Positions 17,658 through 25,452 of a DNA stretch of 64,000 bases are shown here, piece after piece. Source of the stretch: a bacterium (GTDB lineage Bacteria; Pseudomonadota; Alphaproteobacteria; Acetobacterales; Acetobacteraceae); NCBI GenBank assembly GCA_026224825.1, contig JAMFRO010000022.1, forward strand, positions 310,001 through 374,000. Direction: 5' to 3'. A program made the position numbers and the translations under genes. Each line of letters begins with the position of its first letter. Positions within the stretch are counted from its first letter, which is position 1. The notes below the pieces were generated by a model. It made no database searches. It was not told where the DNA came from and saw only the letters and a list, made by a program, of their open reading frames with translations.

Positions 17658-18005
17658 TCAGGCCTGTGCAATGTTATCGGGAATCTGGCGCAGATAATGG
17701 ATGCGCTGAACCGGAAAACCATCCGTCACCTGCGGACCGTTATACCATTCCACAGCCGGTGCGATTTCCGCCAAAGCCAGCATCAGTTTCAACAGCCGCT
17801 CGCCTTCCGGCGGCAGCGCGCCGAGTGGATATTGCCGCAGATAGGCCAATGCGGCCTCGCCTTGCGGCAGCATCGCGTCATAGAAACCTCTTATCTCCTC
17901 GATGCTGCTGCCTTGGCGCCTGGTCATGCGCGCCACGGCATCCGGCAGCACCCAGCCATCCGCAAATTTCTCCAATGTTTCAAAACCTGCTGGCAAATTC
18001 TGCAT
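17658..18005 (-). CDS. Conserved-looking small protein in the oxygenase operon, unrecognised
   Basis: A 115-residue, mostly helical, acidic protein with no signal peptide, membrane segment or cofactor motif. It has FYDAMLPQGEAALAYLRQYP near the middle and a Trp- and Tyr-containing end (AVEWYNGPQVTDGFPVQRIH). I do not recognise a family. It is 10 bp upstream of the Rieske gene in the same run with equally tight spacing, so it is likely a real gene. Its position suggests an accessory or subunit role for the Rieske oxygenase, which is only a guess. Upstream in-frame ATGs exist, but 18005 avoids overlap with the VOC gene. Confidence 0.7.
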   Translation of the reverse strand: MQNLPAGFETLEKFADGWVLPDAVARMTRRQGSSIEEIRGFYDAMLPQGEAALAYLRQYPLGALPPEGERLLKLMLALAEIAPAVEWYNGPQVTDGFPVQRIHYLRQIPDNIAQA

Positions 18006-18015
18006 CACTGCCTCC

Positions 18016-18549
18016 TCAGCCCAGAGTCCGGATGGGATCACGCCCATCCCAACCCTGCGCAGCATTGCGAAACTGCGCGAACACATGGGCGGCGACGGGA
18101 TTGGCGGTGATCAGCTCGACCATGAAGCCAAGTGTTTTCACCGTGTCGATATAGCAGGTTTTTGATCCCATCATGAGGCCTTCGAAAACCACCTCATCCC
18201 CGCCTTCCGTATAGGCTGCCCGCTCGGCTGCATAATCCTCGCAATAGAGCCCGGCATGATGGAAGCCGAGCTGGCCTTTCGGCACCAGCTCCCCCCACAG
18301 ACCGGTGCCGTCCCCGGTCTGTTCCACCAGCTCCAACTGCATATCGCCAAACTGGCCGATGGCGGCGCGGCAGGGGGCGATGTCCGACTGCCGGCCGCGA
18401 TAGAGAGCGTCATCGAAATGCAGGGATTCGAAAACGAAAAACGGCCCTGCCCCAGAGGCTTTCACCCAATGCGCGATGGCGGCTTCAAGCTGCGGGACAA
18501 CCCAGCAAAGCTGCATGAAATTCCTGTTGCGTTGTGCCGGCAGCATCAT
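18016..18549 (-). CDS. VOC-family (glyoxalase/dioxygenase fold) protein
   Basis: The 177-residue protein has paired beta-alpha-beta units of the vicinal oxygen chelate fold: FMQLCWVVPQLEAAIAHWV, then MQLELVEQTGDG, LGFHHAGLYCEDY and TLGFMVELI. Putative metal ligands are Glu in LELVEQ, His in FHHAG and Glu in MVELI. The first ligand position, usually His, appears replaced near QLCWVV, so the metal site may be altered. The start overlaps the preceding amidohydrolase stop (ATGATG over TGA). Isomerase, epimerase or ring-cleavage activity would fit; the exact reaction is unknown. Confidence 0.82.
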   Translation of the reverse strand: MMLPAQRNRNFMQLCWVVPQLEAAIAHWVKASGAGPFFVFESLHFDDALYRGRQSDIAPCRAAIGQFGDMQLELVEQTGDGTGLWGELVPKGQLGFHHAGLYCEDYAAERAAYTEGGDEVVFEGLMMGSKTCYIDTVKTLGFMVELITANPVAAHVFAQFRNAAQGWDGRDPIRTLG

Positions 18550-19829
18550 GCGGCGATTCTCCCCGTTTTTGTGGCAGGCTGATCCAGGCGGTTGATGACG
18601 AACGCGCCATCGCGGATGACGGCTTTAAGTGCCTCCTGCGGGCGTGCCAAAAGCGAGAGATCGGCACAGGGATCGCCATCGATGATAATAAGATCGGCCA
18701 GCGCGCCGGGGGCAATCACGCCCAAACGATCCTCGCCATCCAGCAGCGCGGCACCGGCGTTTTTCGTGCCCCAACTCAGCACCTCTTCCGGTGAGAGGCC
18801 TTCAATCGCGCCGTAATAAGCGAACTCTCTTCCGTAGCGGCCGACCTGATGATCGAGTGGATCATCCGGCAGCACCTCGCGGAACACGCCGCTATAATCA
18901 TCGCCTGGCAGAATCCTAACCCCCGCTTTCTGCGCCAGGGGTAAATATTTGCGGACATTGTCGTAGAGTTCCTGCGTGCCAGGCTCCGCCCAACCAAGCT
19001 CCAGCAGGCATTTAGGGTAGACGAGGCTCGGCACCCAGAATGTACCAGCCTTGGCCATGGCCTCTATCACCTCCTCATCCACCTCGTCGCCATGGTCGAT
19101 GATGTCCACGCCGAGGCCGATGCATTCCATGATCATTGCCTTATCCGCCACATGCGCCCGCACTTTAGCCCCCCGCCCGTGGGCTGCCTGCACGATGGCG
19201 GTGATTTCATCACGCTCCATATTGCGGATGAATGTGCTGGGGAAACCATGGCCACGGCTGGCGAAGATTTTGATGGTCTGCGCACCGCGGCGGATAAATT
19301 CGCGCACCATCTTGCGCAACTCCTCCGGCCCATCGCCGAACACATCCGTGCCCGGCGTCTGCATGCGCCGCCACCATTTCTTGCTGTCGTTAAGGTCCGC
19401 CGTGGTGCCGAGATGCGGGCTGCAAGCGCGGATGCGCGGGCCGGGGTTGATGCCTTCGGCGATGGCAAGTTTCAACTGCGCATCGATATCATGGCCGCAG
19501 GCCGCACCTATATAACCTGTAAAACCGCTTTCCAGCAGAATACCCGCATTGCGGATGGCGATGGCCATGAGCACGCCGGGGGGCAGTTCCTTGCCCAAGG
19601 GATCTCCCGCCAGCCCCTGGGCCAAAGTGAATTTATAGAAATCGGCATGAAAATGACAGGTGATGAGACCGGGCATGAGGGTCATGCCGTTCAGATCGAT
19701 CGCCCCTTCCGGCACCGGTATTTCCGGCCCGGTGATGGCGGCGATGCGCGGACCATCCAATGTCACTGTGCCGCGCCCAGGGCGCATGGTGGCACCGTCG
19801 AAAATCCGGGCATTGGTAAAACTCAACAT
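18546..19829 (-). CDS. Amidohydrolase family protein (imidazolonepropionase/prolidase-like)
   Basis: The 427-residue TIM-barrel metallohydrolase has the small N- and C-terminal beta-sandwich parts. Metal ligands are visible as TCHFHAD (HxH), the Lys in TIKIFASRGHG, His in VRAHVAD, His in DIIDHGDE and Asp in LPGDDYSG. The end (GVIAPGALADLIIIDGDP) is typical of the dihydroorotase-like group. It is expected to hydrolyse an amide, lactam or lactone in the cytoplasm. It belongs to a different amidohydrolase subfamily from the one at 9976-11121. Confidence 0.9.
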   Translation of the reverse strand: MLSFTNARIFDGATMRPGRGTVTLDGPRIAAITGPEIPVPEGAIDLNGMTLMPGLITCHFHADFYKFTLAQGLAGDPLGKELPPGVLMAIAIRNAGILLESGFTGYIGAACGHDIDAQLKLAIAEGINPGPRIRACSPHLGTTADLNDSKKWWRRMQTPGTDVFGDGPEELRKMVREFIRRGAQTIKIFASRGHGFPSTFIRNMERDEITAIVQAAHGRGAKVRAHVADKAMIMECIGLGVDIIDHGDEVDEEVIEAMAKAGTFWVPSLVYPKCLLELGWAEPGTQELYDNVRKYLPLAQKAGVRILPGDDYSGVFREVLPDDPLDHQVGRYGREFAYYGAIEGLSPEEVLSWGTKNAGAALLDGEDRLGVIAPGALADLIIIDGDPCADLSLLARPQEALKAVIRDGAFVINRLDQPATKTGRIAA

Positions 19830-19872
19830 GTGAAAATCTCTAGCATCCGCTTATCCTGAATGCGCCGGCAGG

Positions 19873-20205
19873 TTAGAACACCGGCTTTTCCTGTCCCAAT
19901 CTTTCTGCAAAACCGACCAGAGCGGGCCAGATGTCTGTCCTGATGGAAAGCAGCGCTTCCTCGGCACGGTCGAGTTCGCCATCGCGGTTGCGCCAATTGT
20001 GATAGGCGCGGTAATCCGCTTCTTCATCCCAATGCTCGACGATGAGGAGGCGGTTGAGCTCGGCCTGGTGGCGCACCACGCGGATGGAGTGAAAACCGCC
20101 GAATTTTATCGTCTCCTCGAACATGGCGGGAATAGAGGCGATGACCGCTTCCGCCAGCTCTGGCTTGATGAGCATGTCGATGGTGACGATGACCCCCTGC
20201 CCCAT
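19873..20205 (-). CDS. Antibiotic-biosynthesis-monooxygenase (ABM) domain protein
   Basis: The 110-residue ferredoxin-like alpha/beta protein has the ABM pattern VIVTIDMLIKPELAEAVIAS, FGGFHSIRVVRHQAELNRLL then IVEHWDEEADYRAYHNWRNR. Such dimeric proteins catalyse cofactor-free oxygenation or ring modification, or bind heme. ATG 20205 overlaps the P450 stop as TGATG, and GTG 20208 is also possible. Close coupling to P450-2 suggests that the two act together. Confidence 0.85.
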   Translation of the reverse strand: MGQGVIVTIDMLIKPELAEAVIASIPAMFEETIKFGGFHSIRVVRHQAELNRLLIVEHWDEEADYRAYHNWRNRDGELDRAEEALLSIRTDIWPALVGFAERLGQEKPVF

Positions 20206-21467
20206 CACGCGGTCCGCCGTTTGAAGGTGAGCGGCAGGCGTTCCAGCGTGTGCGTTGCCAAAGTGGGCATATAGGTGAGCTGCTCCACCGGCACGGCCAG
20301 GCGCAAATCATCCAGCCGGCGGATGATTTCGCGCGCCGCGACACGGATTTCCATGCGCGCCAGCGAGGCCCCGACACAGCGATGAATGCCCGCACCGAAG
20401 GTGAGGCTGGCGCCGAGATTGGACCGCTCCAGCTCCAGCACAGCACCTTGCGGAAATTTCGCCTCGTCATAATTGGCGGCGGCGAAGAGGATGCAGATCT
20501 GCGACATGGCGGGGATAGACACGCCGCCCAACTCCACATCGCGCATGGCAGTGCGGTACAGCCCATGCACCGGCGGGCGCAGGCGCAGTATCTCCTCGAC
20601 GAAGCGGGCCATGATGCGCTCGTCATCGAGCTGCGCATACAGGCTGGCGGCGAGCGCCGGGTCGGTTGCCAGCACCAATATGATATTGGCGATGGCGGCG
20701 GCCGTCGTATCGTTGCCGGCAATGAGAAAGCCGCGCACCGTGGAAATCTGCTCGGCAAATGTGAGGGCTGGCGCGTCATCCCCAGCCACACGGGCGTGGA
20801 TCAGGTCCGAAACCAGATCCTCGCGCGGCTCCGCCTCGCGCTCGCGGATGCGGGCGATGACATATTGCTGCAGCTCGCACATGATGCGCGCATTCTCCAG
20901 CATCTCTTCGCGTGTCTGCATGCGGCCGATCTGCGCCAGGACGGCCTTGGTCCAGAGTGCGATTTTTTCAGCGCCGACCTCGTCGAAGTCAAAGCCCATC
21001 TGCTCGCAGATGATTTTGGCCGTGAGCGGGGCGGCGATGTCCAGCATGCCGTCGGCATATCCGCGCGCCGCCAGGGGCTCGATGAGGCCAGCGGCGATCT
21101 CGGCGATGCGCAGCTCCAGCGATTTGACGCGGTGTGCTGTAAAAGCCTGCTCGGTGAGCCGGCGCAGGCGGGAATGCGCCGGCGGGTCGATGGCAAGGTC
21201 GCGGATGAAACCGCCGCCGTCGCGGTTCATGATCTCGGCGAATTCCTCAACATGGCCATTGGCGTAACGGTCCTGGTAACCATGTTCCAGCGAATAGGTT
21301 TCCGGGTCGCGCAGGATTGTCTGAGAATTCTCATAGCGGCTTACGAGATAGAGATCCAGGCCGGTATCGTAATAAACAGGGCGTTGCTCGCGCAGCGCCT
21401 CGTAGAAAGGATACGGGTTGTGGCGGATCAGCGGATCGAGCCGCGTTTCGTTACCATTCAGTTGCAT
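20205..21467 (-). CDS. Cytochrome P450 (second of the island)
   Basis: The 420-residue soluble P450 has AGNDTT in the I-helix, the ExxR motif in EEILRLRPP, and the heme loop FGAGIHRCVGASLAR with the Cys ligand. It resembles CYP types for terpenoid or steroid substrates only in general form. ATG 21467 lies one base beyond the preceding SDR stop, with a purine-rich GGAGGGG upstream. It differs clearly from the P450 at 13572-14819, so the operon supports two separate oxidations. Confidence 0.94.
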   Translation of the reverse strand: MQLNGNETRLDPLIRHNPYPFYEALREQRPVYYDTGLDLYLVSRYENSQTILRDPETYSLEHGYQDRYANGHVEEFAEIMNRDGGGFIRDLAIDPPAHSRLRRLTEQAFTAHRVKSLELRIAEIAAGLIEPLAARGYADGMLDIAAPLTAKIICEQMGFDFDEVGAEKIALWTKAVLAQIGRMQTREEMLENARIMCELQQYVIARIREREAEPREDLVSDLIHARVAGDDAPALTFAEQISTVRGFLIAGNDTTAAAIANIILVLATDPALAASLYAQLDDERIMARFVEEILRLRPPVHGLYRTAMRDVELGGVSIPAMSQICILFAAANYDEAKFPQGAVLELERSNLGASLTFGAGIHRCVGASLARMEIRVAAREIIRRLDDLRLAVPVEQLTYMPTLATHTLERLPLTFKRRTA

Positions 21468-21468
21468 A

Positions 21469-22440
21469 TCACCCCTCCCCCACATAGGGACGCATTTTCC
21501 AGCCAGATGTATCGAGATCGGCAATGCCGACCGGCTCGGCCCCCTCCTCACTCATGATTTCGCTCCAGTGCCGCGCCACGGTTTCAATCGTGAGCTGAGC
21601 ATCCGTAAAACCCTGGGTACGGCTGATAAAACTGCGCTGCACCTGGCCGCCGACGGAATCGATACATTCGCCCGTGACCGGGCAGGTTTCATGGCAGAGA
21701 AACGCGAGCGCCGGAGAAGACAGTTCCGCCGGCAGGTGTTCGCGCGAATATTGCAGCAAAGGCGAATCCTGCTCCAGCAAAGCAGCAGCCAGGCGGGTAA
21801 AAGCACCAGGGCTGACGGCATTGACCTTGATGCCAAGCGGCTTGCCTTCCGCCGCCAGAGCACGGGTGAGAGACCAGAGCCCGCCCTTACTTGTTGCGTA
21901 GGCGGCCTGGTCTGCAAACCCCGTCATGGCGCTGGAGGTGGTGTTGACGATGCGGCCATATTGGCGTTGCTTCATATGCGGCCAGGCGGCGCGGCACATG
22001 TAATAGGCCCCCATGAGATTGACCTCGATATGCCGGCGGAAATCATGCGACGTCATCACATCGAGCGGCGCAGCTTGTGAGATGGCGGCGTTGTTAACGA
22101 GAATATCGAGCCTGCCGAAATGATCGATAGCGGTACGGACGAGCGCTGCCGCCCCGGCTTCGCACGCCACATCGCTGCTGTCCGCCACCGCGATGCCGCC
22201 GGTGGCACGGATTTCGGCCGCCACAGCGGCGGCCGAGACACTGCCGAGATAGCCAGGAATGCCGGATGGTCCGATGTCGTTGATGACCAGACTGGCCCCG
22301 CGCGCCGCCAGCAGCATGGCATGCGCCCGTCCGAGACCGGGATTTCCCCCTGCCCCCGTGATGATGGCCACCTGCCCATCGAACCGCAGAAGATCCGGCG
22401 CGCTACCGGCCCGGCAATACTCCGGATCCGAAACATCCAT
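21469..22440 (-). CDS. Short-chain dehydrogenase/reductase (MFE-2/17beta-HSD4-like type)
   Basis: The SDR has about 323 residues. It has an extended N-terminal dinucleotide motif VAIITGAGGNPGLGRAHAML, an NNAAI element, a catalytic Ser in IVNTTSSAMTGF and the pair AAYATSKGGLWSL. The glycine-rich loop with an insertion and a long C-terminal tail resemble the 3-hydroxyacyl-CoA dehydrogenase domain of peroxisomal multifunctional enzymes. ATG 22440 has GAGGAG upstream, better than in-frame TTG 22455. It is the first enzyme gene of the 11-gene run. Activity on a CoA ester or a sterol-like alcohol is inferred. Confidence 0.9.
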   Translation of the reverse strand: MDVSDPEYCRAGSAPDLLRFDGQVAIITGAGGNPGLGRAHAMLLAARGASLVINDIGPSGIPGYLGSVSAAAVAAEIRATGGIAVADSSDVACEAGAAALVRTAIDHFGRLDILVNNAAISQAAPLDVMTSHDFRRHIEVNLMGAYYMCRAAWPHMKQRQYGRIVNTTSSAMTGFADQAAYATSKGGLWSLTRALAAEGKPLGIKVNAVSPGAFTRLAAALLEQDSPLLQYSREHLPAELSSPALAFLCHETCPVTGECIDSVGGQVQRSFISRTQGFTDAQLTIETVARHWSEIMSEEGAEPVGIADLDTSGWKMRPYVGEG

Positions 22441-22565
22441 AGCAGCGCTCCTCAACTCTGTTTTGAGCGAAGCTACACAGGCCGGTGCCTCGCATAAACC
22501 CTCCGCCGGTCAGGCCGTGCCGCAATGCGAGAACAGTTGGCGCCGTCGTTCCAGGCTTTCTCCCG

Positions 22566-23279
22566 TCAGGCGCCGCCATCCCCCCGGCGCGCAGGTGTTA
22601 CGATCGCTTCCGCCATGATGTTCATATAGACGGAATGAAGGCGCTGCCTGAGTTGCTCAACGGGGGAAGAAAAATCCGTCCATTCCACGAAGATGGCCCC
22701 CATGAAGAGCATGAAATTCTCCGCCATATAACGCGTATCGGCCTTGGCATGGATGATGCCAGATTTCTGCTGCTGTAGCAGGAAACTGTGCAGCATCTTG
22801 GTCTGCCGGTTACGAAAATCGTAGAAAATAGAACGCGAATCTGAAAAATACATCTTGCATACATTGCGGCAGAATTCAGGGCGCGCCTCGATGGATTTCA
22901 CCTCGCGGTCGATCATCGCCAGAGCTGCCAGCGGATCGGCGGGGTTGGGGATGGCGGTGAGGCAGACATATTGTGAATATTCTGTAACCGCTTCGGTAAT
23001 GGCGAGATCACGCGGGCCGAGGAGATTATAGATGGTCTGTACCGCATGGCCGGAATTTTCCGCGATGCGGCGAACAGTGATGGCATCATGCCCCTCATCG
23101 GCCAGCAGGCTGCGAATCGATGCCAGAATCGTGGAGCGCCGGCTGCGCTGATTCTGGCCGAACGCCTCGGTCCTGGCCAGCCCGCCCACAGGCCGGTGCA
23201 AGGGCTGGGCCGGATCAAACACAACCGCCGGCGCTGCCGCGATGGGGGTTTTGACCATCATGACGTTTGCAGTCACCAT
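22566..23279 (-). CDS. TetR-family regulator of the oxygenase operon
   Basis: The TetR protein has about 237 residues. The N-terminal DNA-binding domain begins near residue 43 (RSRRSTILASIRSLLADEG) and has the helix-turn-helix IAENSGHAVQTIYNLLGPRD. The ligand-binding half has no recognised signature. The gene heads the minus-strand run and is divergent from the crotonase gene. A strong inverted repeat at 23391-23419 lies between them, the expected place for autoregulation. ATG 23279 is preceded by GGTGAGGAG. Confidence 0.87.
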   Translation of the reverse strand: MVTANVMMVKTPIAAAPAVVFDPAQPLHRPVGGLARTEAFGQNQRSRRSTILASIRSLLADEGHDAITVRRIAENSGHAVQTIYNLLGPRDLAITEAVTEYSQYVCLTAIPNPADPLAALAMIDREVKSIEARPEFCRNVCKMYFSDSRSIFYDFRNRQTKMLHSFLLQQQKSGIIHAKADTRYMAENFMLFMGAIFVEWTDFSSPVEQLRQRLHSVYMNIMAEAIVTPARRGDGGA

Positions 23280-23390
23280 CAAACTCTACTCCTCACCTTG
23301 ATTTTATTATGTTTTTTGGTCTTTCGCGCGCTGAGGGCCGCAGCCAAGCATTGGCTAACGATACTTAACACGTCATGCGTGTGATGGCAG

Positions 23391-23419
23391 CCTGGAACAT
23401 CACCTGATTCTGTTCCAGG
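23391..23419. promoter_or_regulatory. Perfect inverted repeat, candidate operator between TetR and crotonase genes
   Basis: CCTGGAACA at 23391-23399 is repeated as TGTTCCAGG at 23411-23419 with an 11-bp spacer. A related half-site, TGTCCAGG, occurs close downstream. The element sits about 110 bp before the TetR start and 70 bp before the crotonase start, so one bound dimer could control both operons. Binding is inferred. Confidence 0.6.
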
Positions 23420-23490
23420 ATATTCATTGGTCATGTCCAGGCTAAAAACCTAAGCCTCGCCCAATACCGGCGGAACATGAGGGACAAGGT

Positions 23491-24459
23491 ATGACAGCAA
23501 GCAGCACCAGCCGGCCAGACGCGGAGGAGATTGTCCTTTACGAAAAGGATCCCGCCACCAAAATCGCCACCATCACTCTCAACCGGCCGGAAGCCCTCAA
23601 CGCCCCCACCATCGCGGCCCGGCAGCGTTTCGCGGATCTGGTGCTGCGCGCCAACGTGGATGACGACGTCCGGGTGCTCATCATACGCGGCGTGGGTGAG
23701 CATTTCGGCAGCGGCGCCGATCTGCCGGAAATGGCGGGCATGTTCACCGATGATCCGGACTATTCCGTACTGCCGGAATTCAAGATCGGCGAGGACGAGG
23801 GTGTAAAATACCCACCACGCGGGTCGTACCGCTATCTCGCTGGTGTCACCAACCTCTATGCCAATTCGAATTTCGGCCTGCGCAGCCTGCAGGATTTCAA
23901 AAAGATCAGCATCGTCGAGACAAAAGGCTATTGCTATGGCTGGCATTTCTACCAGGCCGCGGATGCGGATCTGGTAATATCCGCCGATGACACGTTGTTC
24001 GGCCATTCCGCCTTCCGCTATGTCGGCTGGGCCGCGCGCATGTGGCAATGGGCGCAGATGATGGGCTTGCGCAAATTCCAGGAGATGGTGTTCACCGGCC
24101 GGCCCTTCACCGCGCAGGATATGGCCGCATGCAATTTCGTGAACAGCGTGGTGCCGCGCGTAAAACTCGAGGCGGAGACGATGAAATATGCTCTGGCCTG
24201 TGCCCGCCGGCCCACCGATACGATCGTGATGCAGAAGACATTCTTCGAAATCTTCAAGCAGAACCAAGGTGAATATATGGGCAGCATCCTGGCCGGCTGG
24301 CTGGAAGGCATGCTGCCCATGGTACAGCCCGATGGCGATGAGCTGAATGTGGATGCCGCCACCTTCGAGAAAGGCCTGGCTGCCGCGGTGAAGGATAATG
24401 ACAATCAGTATCCGCCGGACTGGCGGCTGAGCATGAAAGGACGGCGGCGGAATTCGTGA
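23491..24459 (+). CDS. Enoyl-CoA hydratase/isomerase (crotonase) family protein, atypical active site
   Basis: The 322-residue crotonase-fold protein has NRPEALNAP near residue 31 and an oxyanion-hole loop EHFGSGADLPEM. Aligned by eye to rat enoyl-CoA hydratase, the second loop reads GYCYGWHFYQAADADLVISA and FGHSAFRYVG, so neither catalytic glutamate (E144, E164) is present. Hydration of a double bond is therefore doubtful; isomerase, decarboxylase, hydrolase or C-C cleavage roles found elsewhere in the superfamily are more plausible. AAGGT lies directly before ATG. It is alone on the plus strand and faces the TetR-headed operon. Confidence 0.85.
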   Translation: MTASSTSRPDAEEIVLYEKDPATKIATITLNRPEALNAPTIAARQRFADLVLRANVDDDVRVLIIRGVGEHFGSGADLPEMAGMFTDDPDYSVLPEFKIGEDEGVKYPPRGSYRYLAGVTNLYANSNFGLRSLQDFKKISIVETKGYCYGWHFYQAADADLVISADDTLFGHSAFRYVGWAARMWQWAQMMGLRKFQEMVFTGRPFTAQDMAACNFVNSVVPRVKLEAETMKYALACARRPTDTIVMQKTFFEIFKQNQGEYMGSILAGWLEGMLPMVQPDGDELNVDAATFEKGLAAAVKDNDNQYPPDWRLSMKGRRRNS

Positions 24460-24472
24460 AACCATTCCGGTT

Positions 24473-24901
24473 TTATCCGGCCGCCTTGCGCTGTGCCTCC
24501 ACGCCCGCGAGCAAAGGCAGAATCCTGTCATCGGCAAGAATGGTGCAGTAATATTCATTGACCAGCTTGATCAACCCGTTTTCCAGGGTGAAGACCATGC
24601 AGTACTGGTTGCAATAATCATTGCCGTTCGCCAGCGTCGCATTTCCCTCAAACTCAACCACCACACGGTCACCTTCGGCCGTGACCGTCAGAAATTCCGG
24701 CTGCAGACCGGTCGGGATCGCGTCCTTGAACGTCGCTGTCGTCGCGATGATAAGCTCATAAGGGCGCGGTCCCGATAATTTGCCAAACCCCTTGGCGACA
24801 GTCAGCGCATCCTGCGCCAGGCATGTCTTCGCGGTTTCAGCATCGCCATCGCTGAAAGCCTTGATGAATGTGATGACGACTCCCTTATTCTGCTCGCTCA
24901 T
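24473..24901 (-). CDS. SnoaL-like (NTF2-fold) protein
   Basis: The 142-residue protein has the NTF2/SnoaL pattern: an N-terminal helix pair (GVVITFIKAFSDGDAETAKT), CLAQDALTV, and C-terminal strands (YCNQYCMVFTLENGLIKLVN followed by EYYCT). The start at 24901 has GGAAGG upstream. It is the third gene after the flavoprotein and SRPBCC genes. Proteins of this fold act as isomerases, cyclases or hydrolases; ketosteroid isomerase shares the fold, but its catalytic residues cannot be assigned here with confidence. Confidence 0.8.
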   Translation of the reverse strand: MSEQNKGVVITFIKAFSDGDAETAKTCLAQDALTVAKGFGKLSGPRPYELIIATTATFKDAIPTGLQPEFLTVTAEGDRVVVEFEGNATLANGNDYCNQYCMVFTLENGLIKLVNEYYCTILADDRILPLLAGVEAQRKAAG

Positions 24902-24984
24902 GATCAGCCTTCCCCTTACCCTGTTGCGCCAGCACCGCGCCCAAACACCCGGCGCAGCCACTCCATAAACCGAATACGGAACGA

Positions 24985-25452
24985 TTATGGCGGCGCATCC
25001 GTAGCCCCGCCGCCAAGCTGCTCCACCTCACCCTTGAACTGTTCGGCAAACCCTCGTGCGAATTTCGGCAGCAGCGGCCGCCCCATGGCCTCCCACATCG
25101 GTGCCATCGGCCCCGTGCCTTCCACCTGTACCGCGAGGCTGATCCGCGTCTGCGCCGGCCCCAGAGCGACCGCGCGATAGCTCCCGCGCCCTTGCACCGG
25201 GTCTCCTTCGAGCGCGAAGGTAAAATCGGCGTCTTCAGGCCCAGCCCAACGGCCAACATGCACGGCAACTTTAACCGTGCGAATGAGCGCGCCGACACCA
25301 ATCTTCAAGGTCCAGCGGGAATGATCGGCATCGGCAATGTCACAGTGCTGAAACCCCGGCATGAGTTTAGCCCAGGCATTTATATCCTTGGCGAAAATCC
25401 AGACCTGCTCGATCGGCGCTTCGATGATGATTGACTGTTCCGTATCGATCAC
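24985..25452 (-). CDS. SRPBCC/CoxG-like ligand-binding protein
   Basis: The 155-residue START/SRPBCC-type protein opens with SIIIEAPIEQVWIFAKDINA, the standard first strand and helix of the fold, followed by GVGALIRTVKVAVHV and a C-terminal helix. It has a hydrophobic cavity in related proteins and may bind or convert a lipophilic intermediate. Its ATG overlaps the flavoprotein stop by four bases, so the two are translationally coupled. Confidence 0.82.
   Translation of the reverse strand: MIDTEQSIIIEAPIEQVWIFAKDINAWAKLMPGFQHCDIADADHSRWTLKIGVGALIRTVKVAVHVGRWAGPEDADFTFALEGDPVQGRGSYRAVALGPAQTRISLAVQVEGTGPMAPMWEAMGRPLLPKFARGFAEQFKGEVEQLGGGATDAPP

Noticed and set aside
20250-21557. 435-codon plus-strand frame opposite the second P450
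   Set aside because: The P450 heme and I-helix motifs fix the coding strand; the other frame is a shadow.
23431-24558. 375-codon minus-strand frame opposite the crotonase
   Set aside because: The crotonase has an oxyanion-hole motif and a ribosome binding site; the minus frame has neither.
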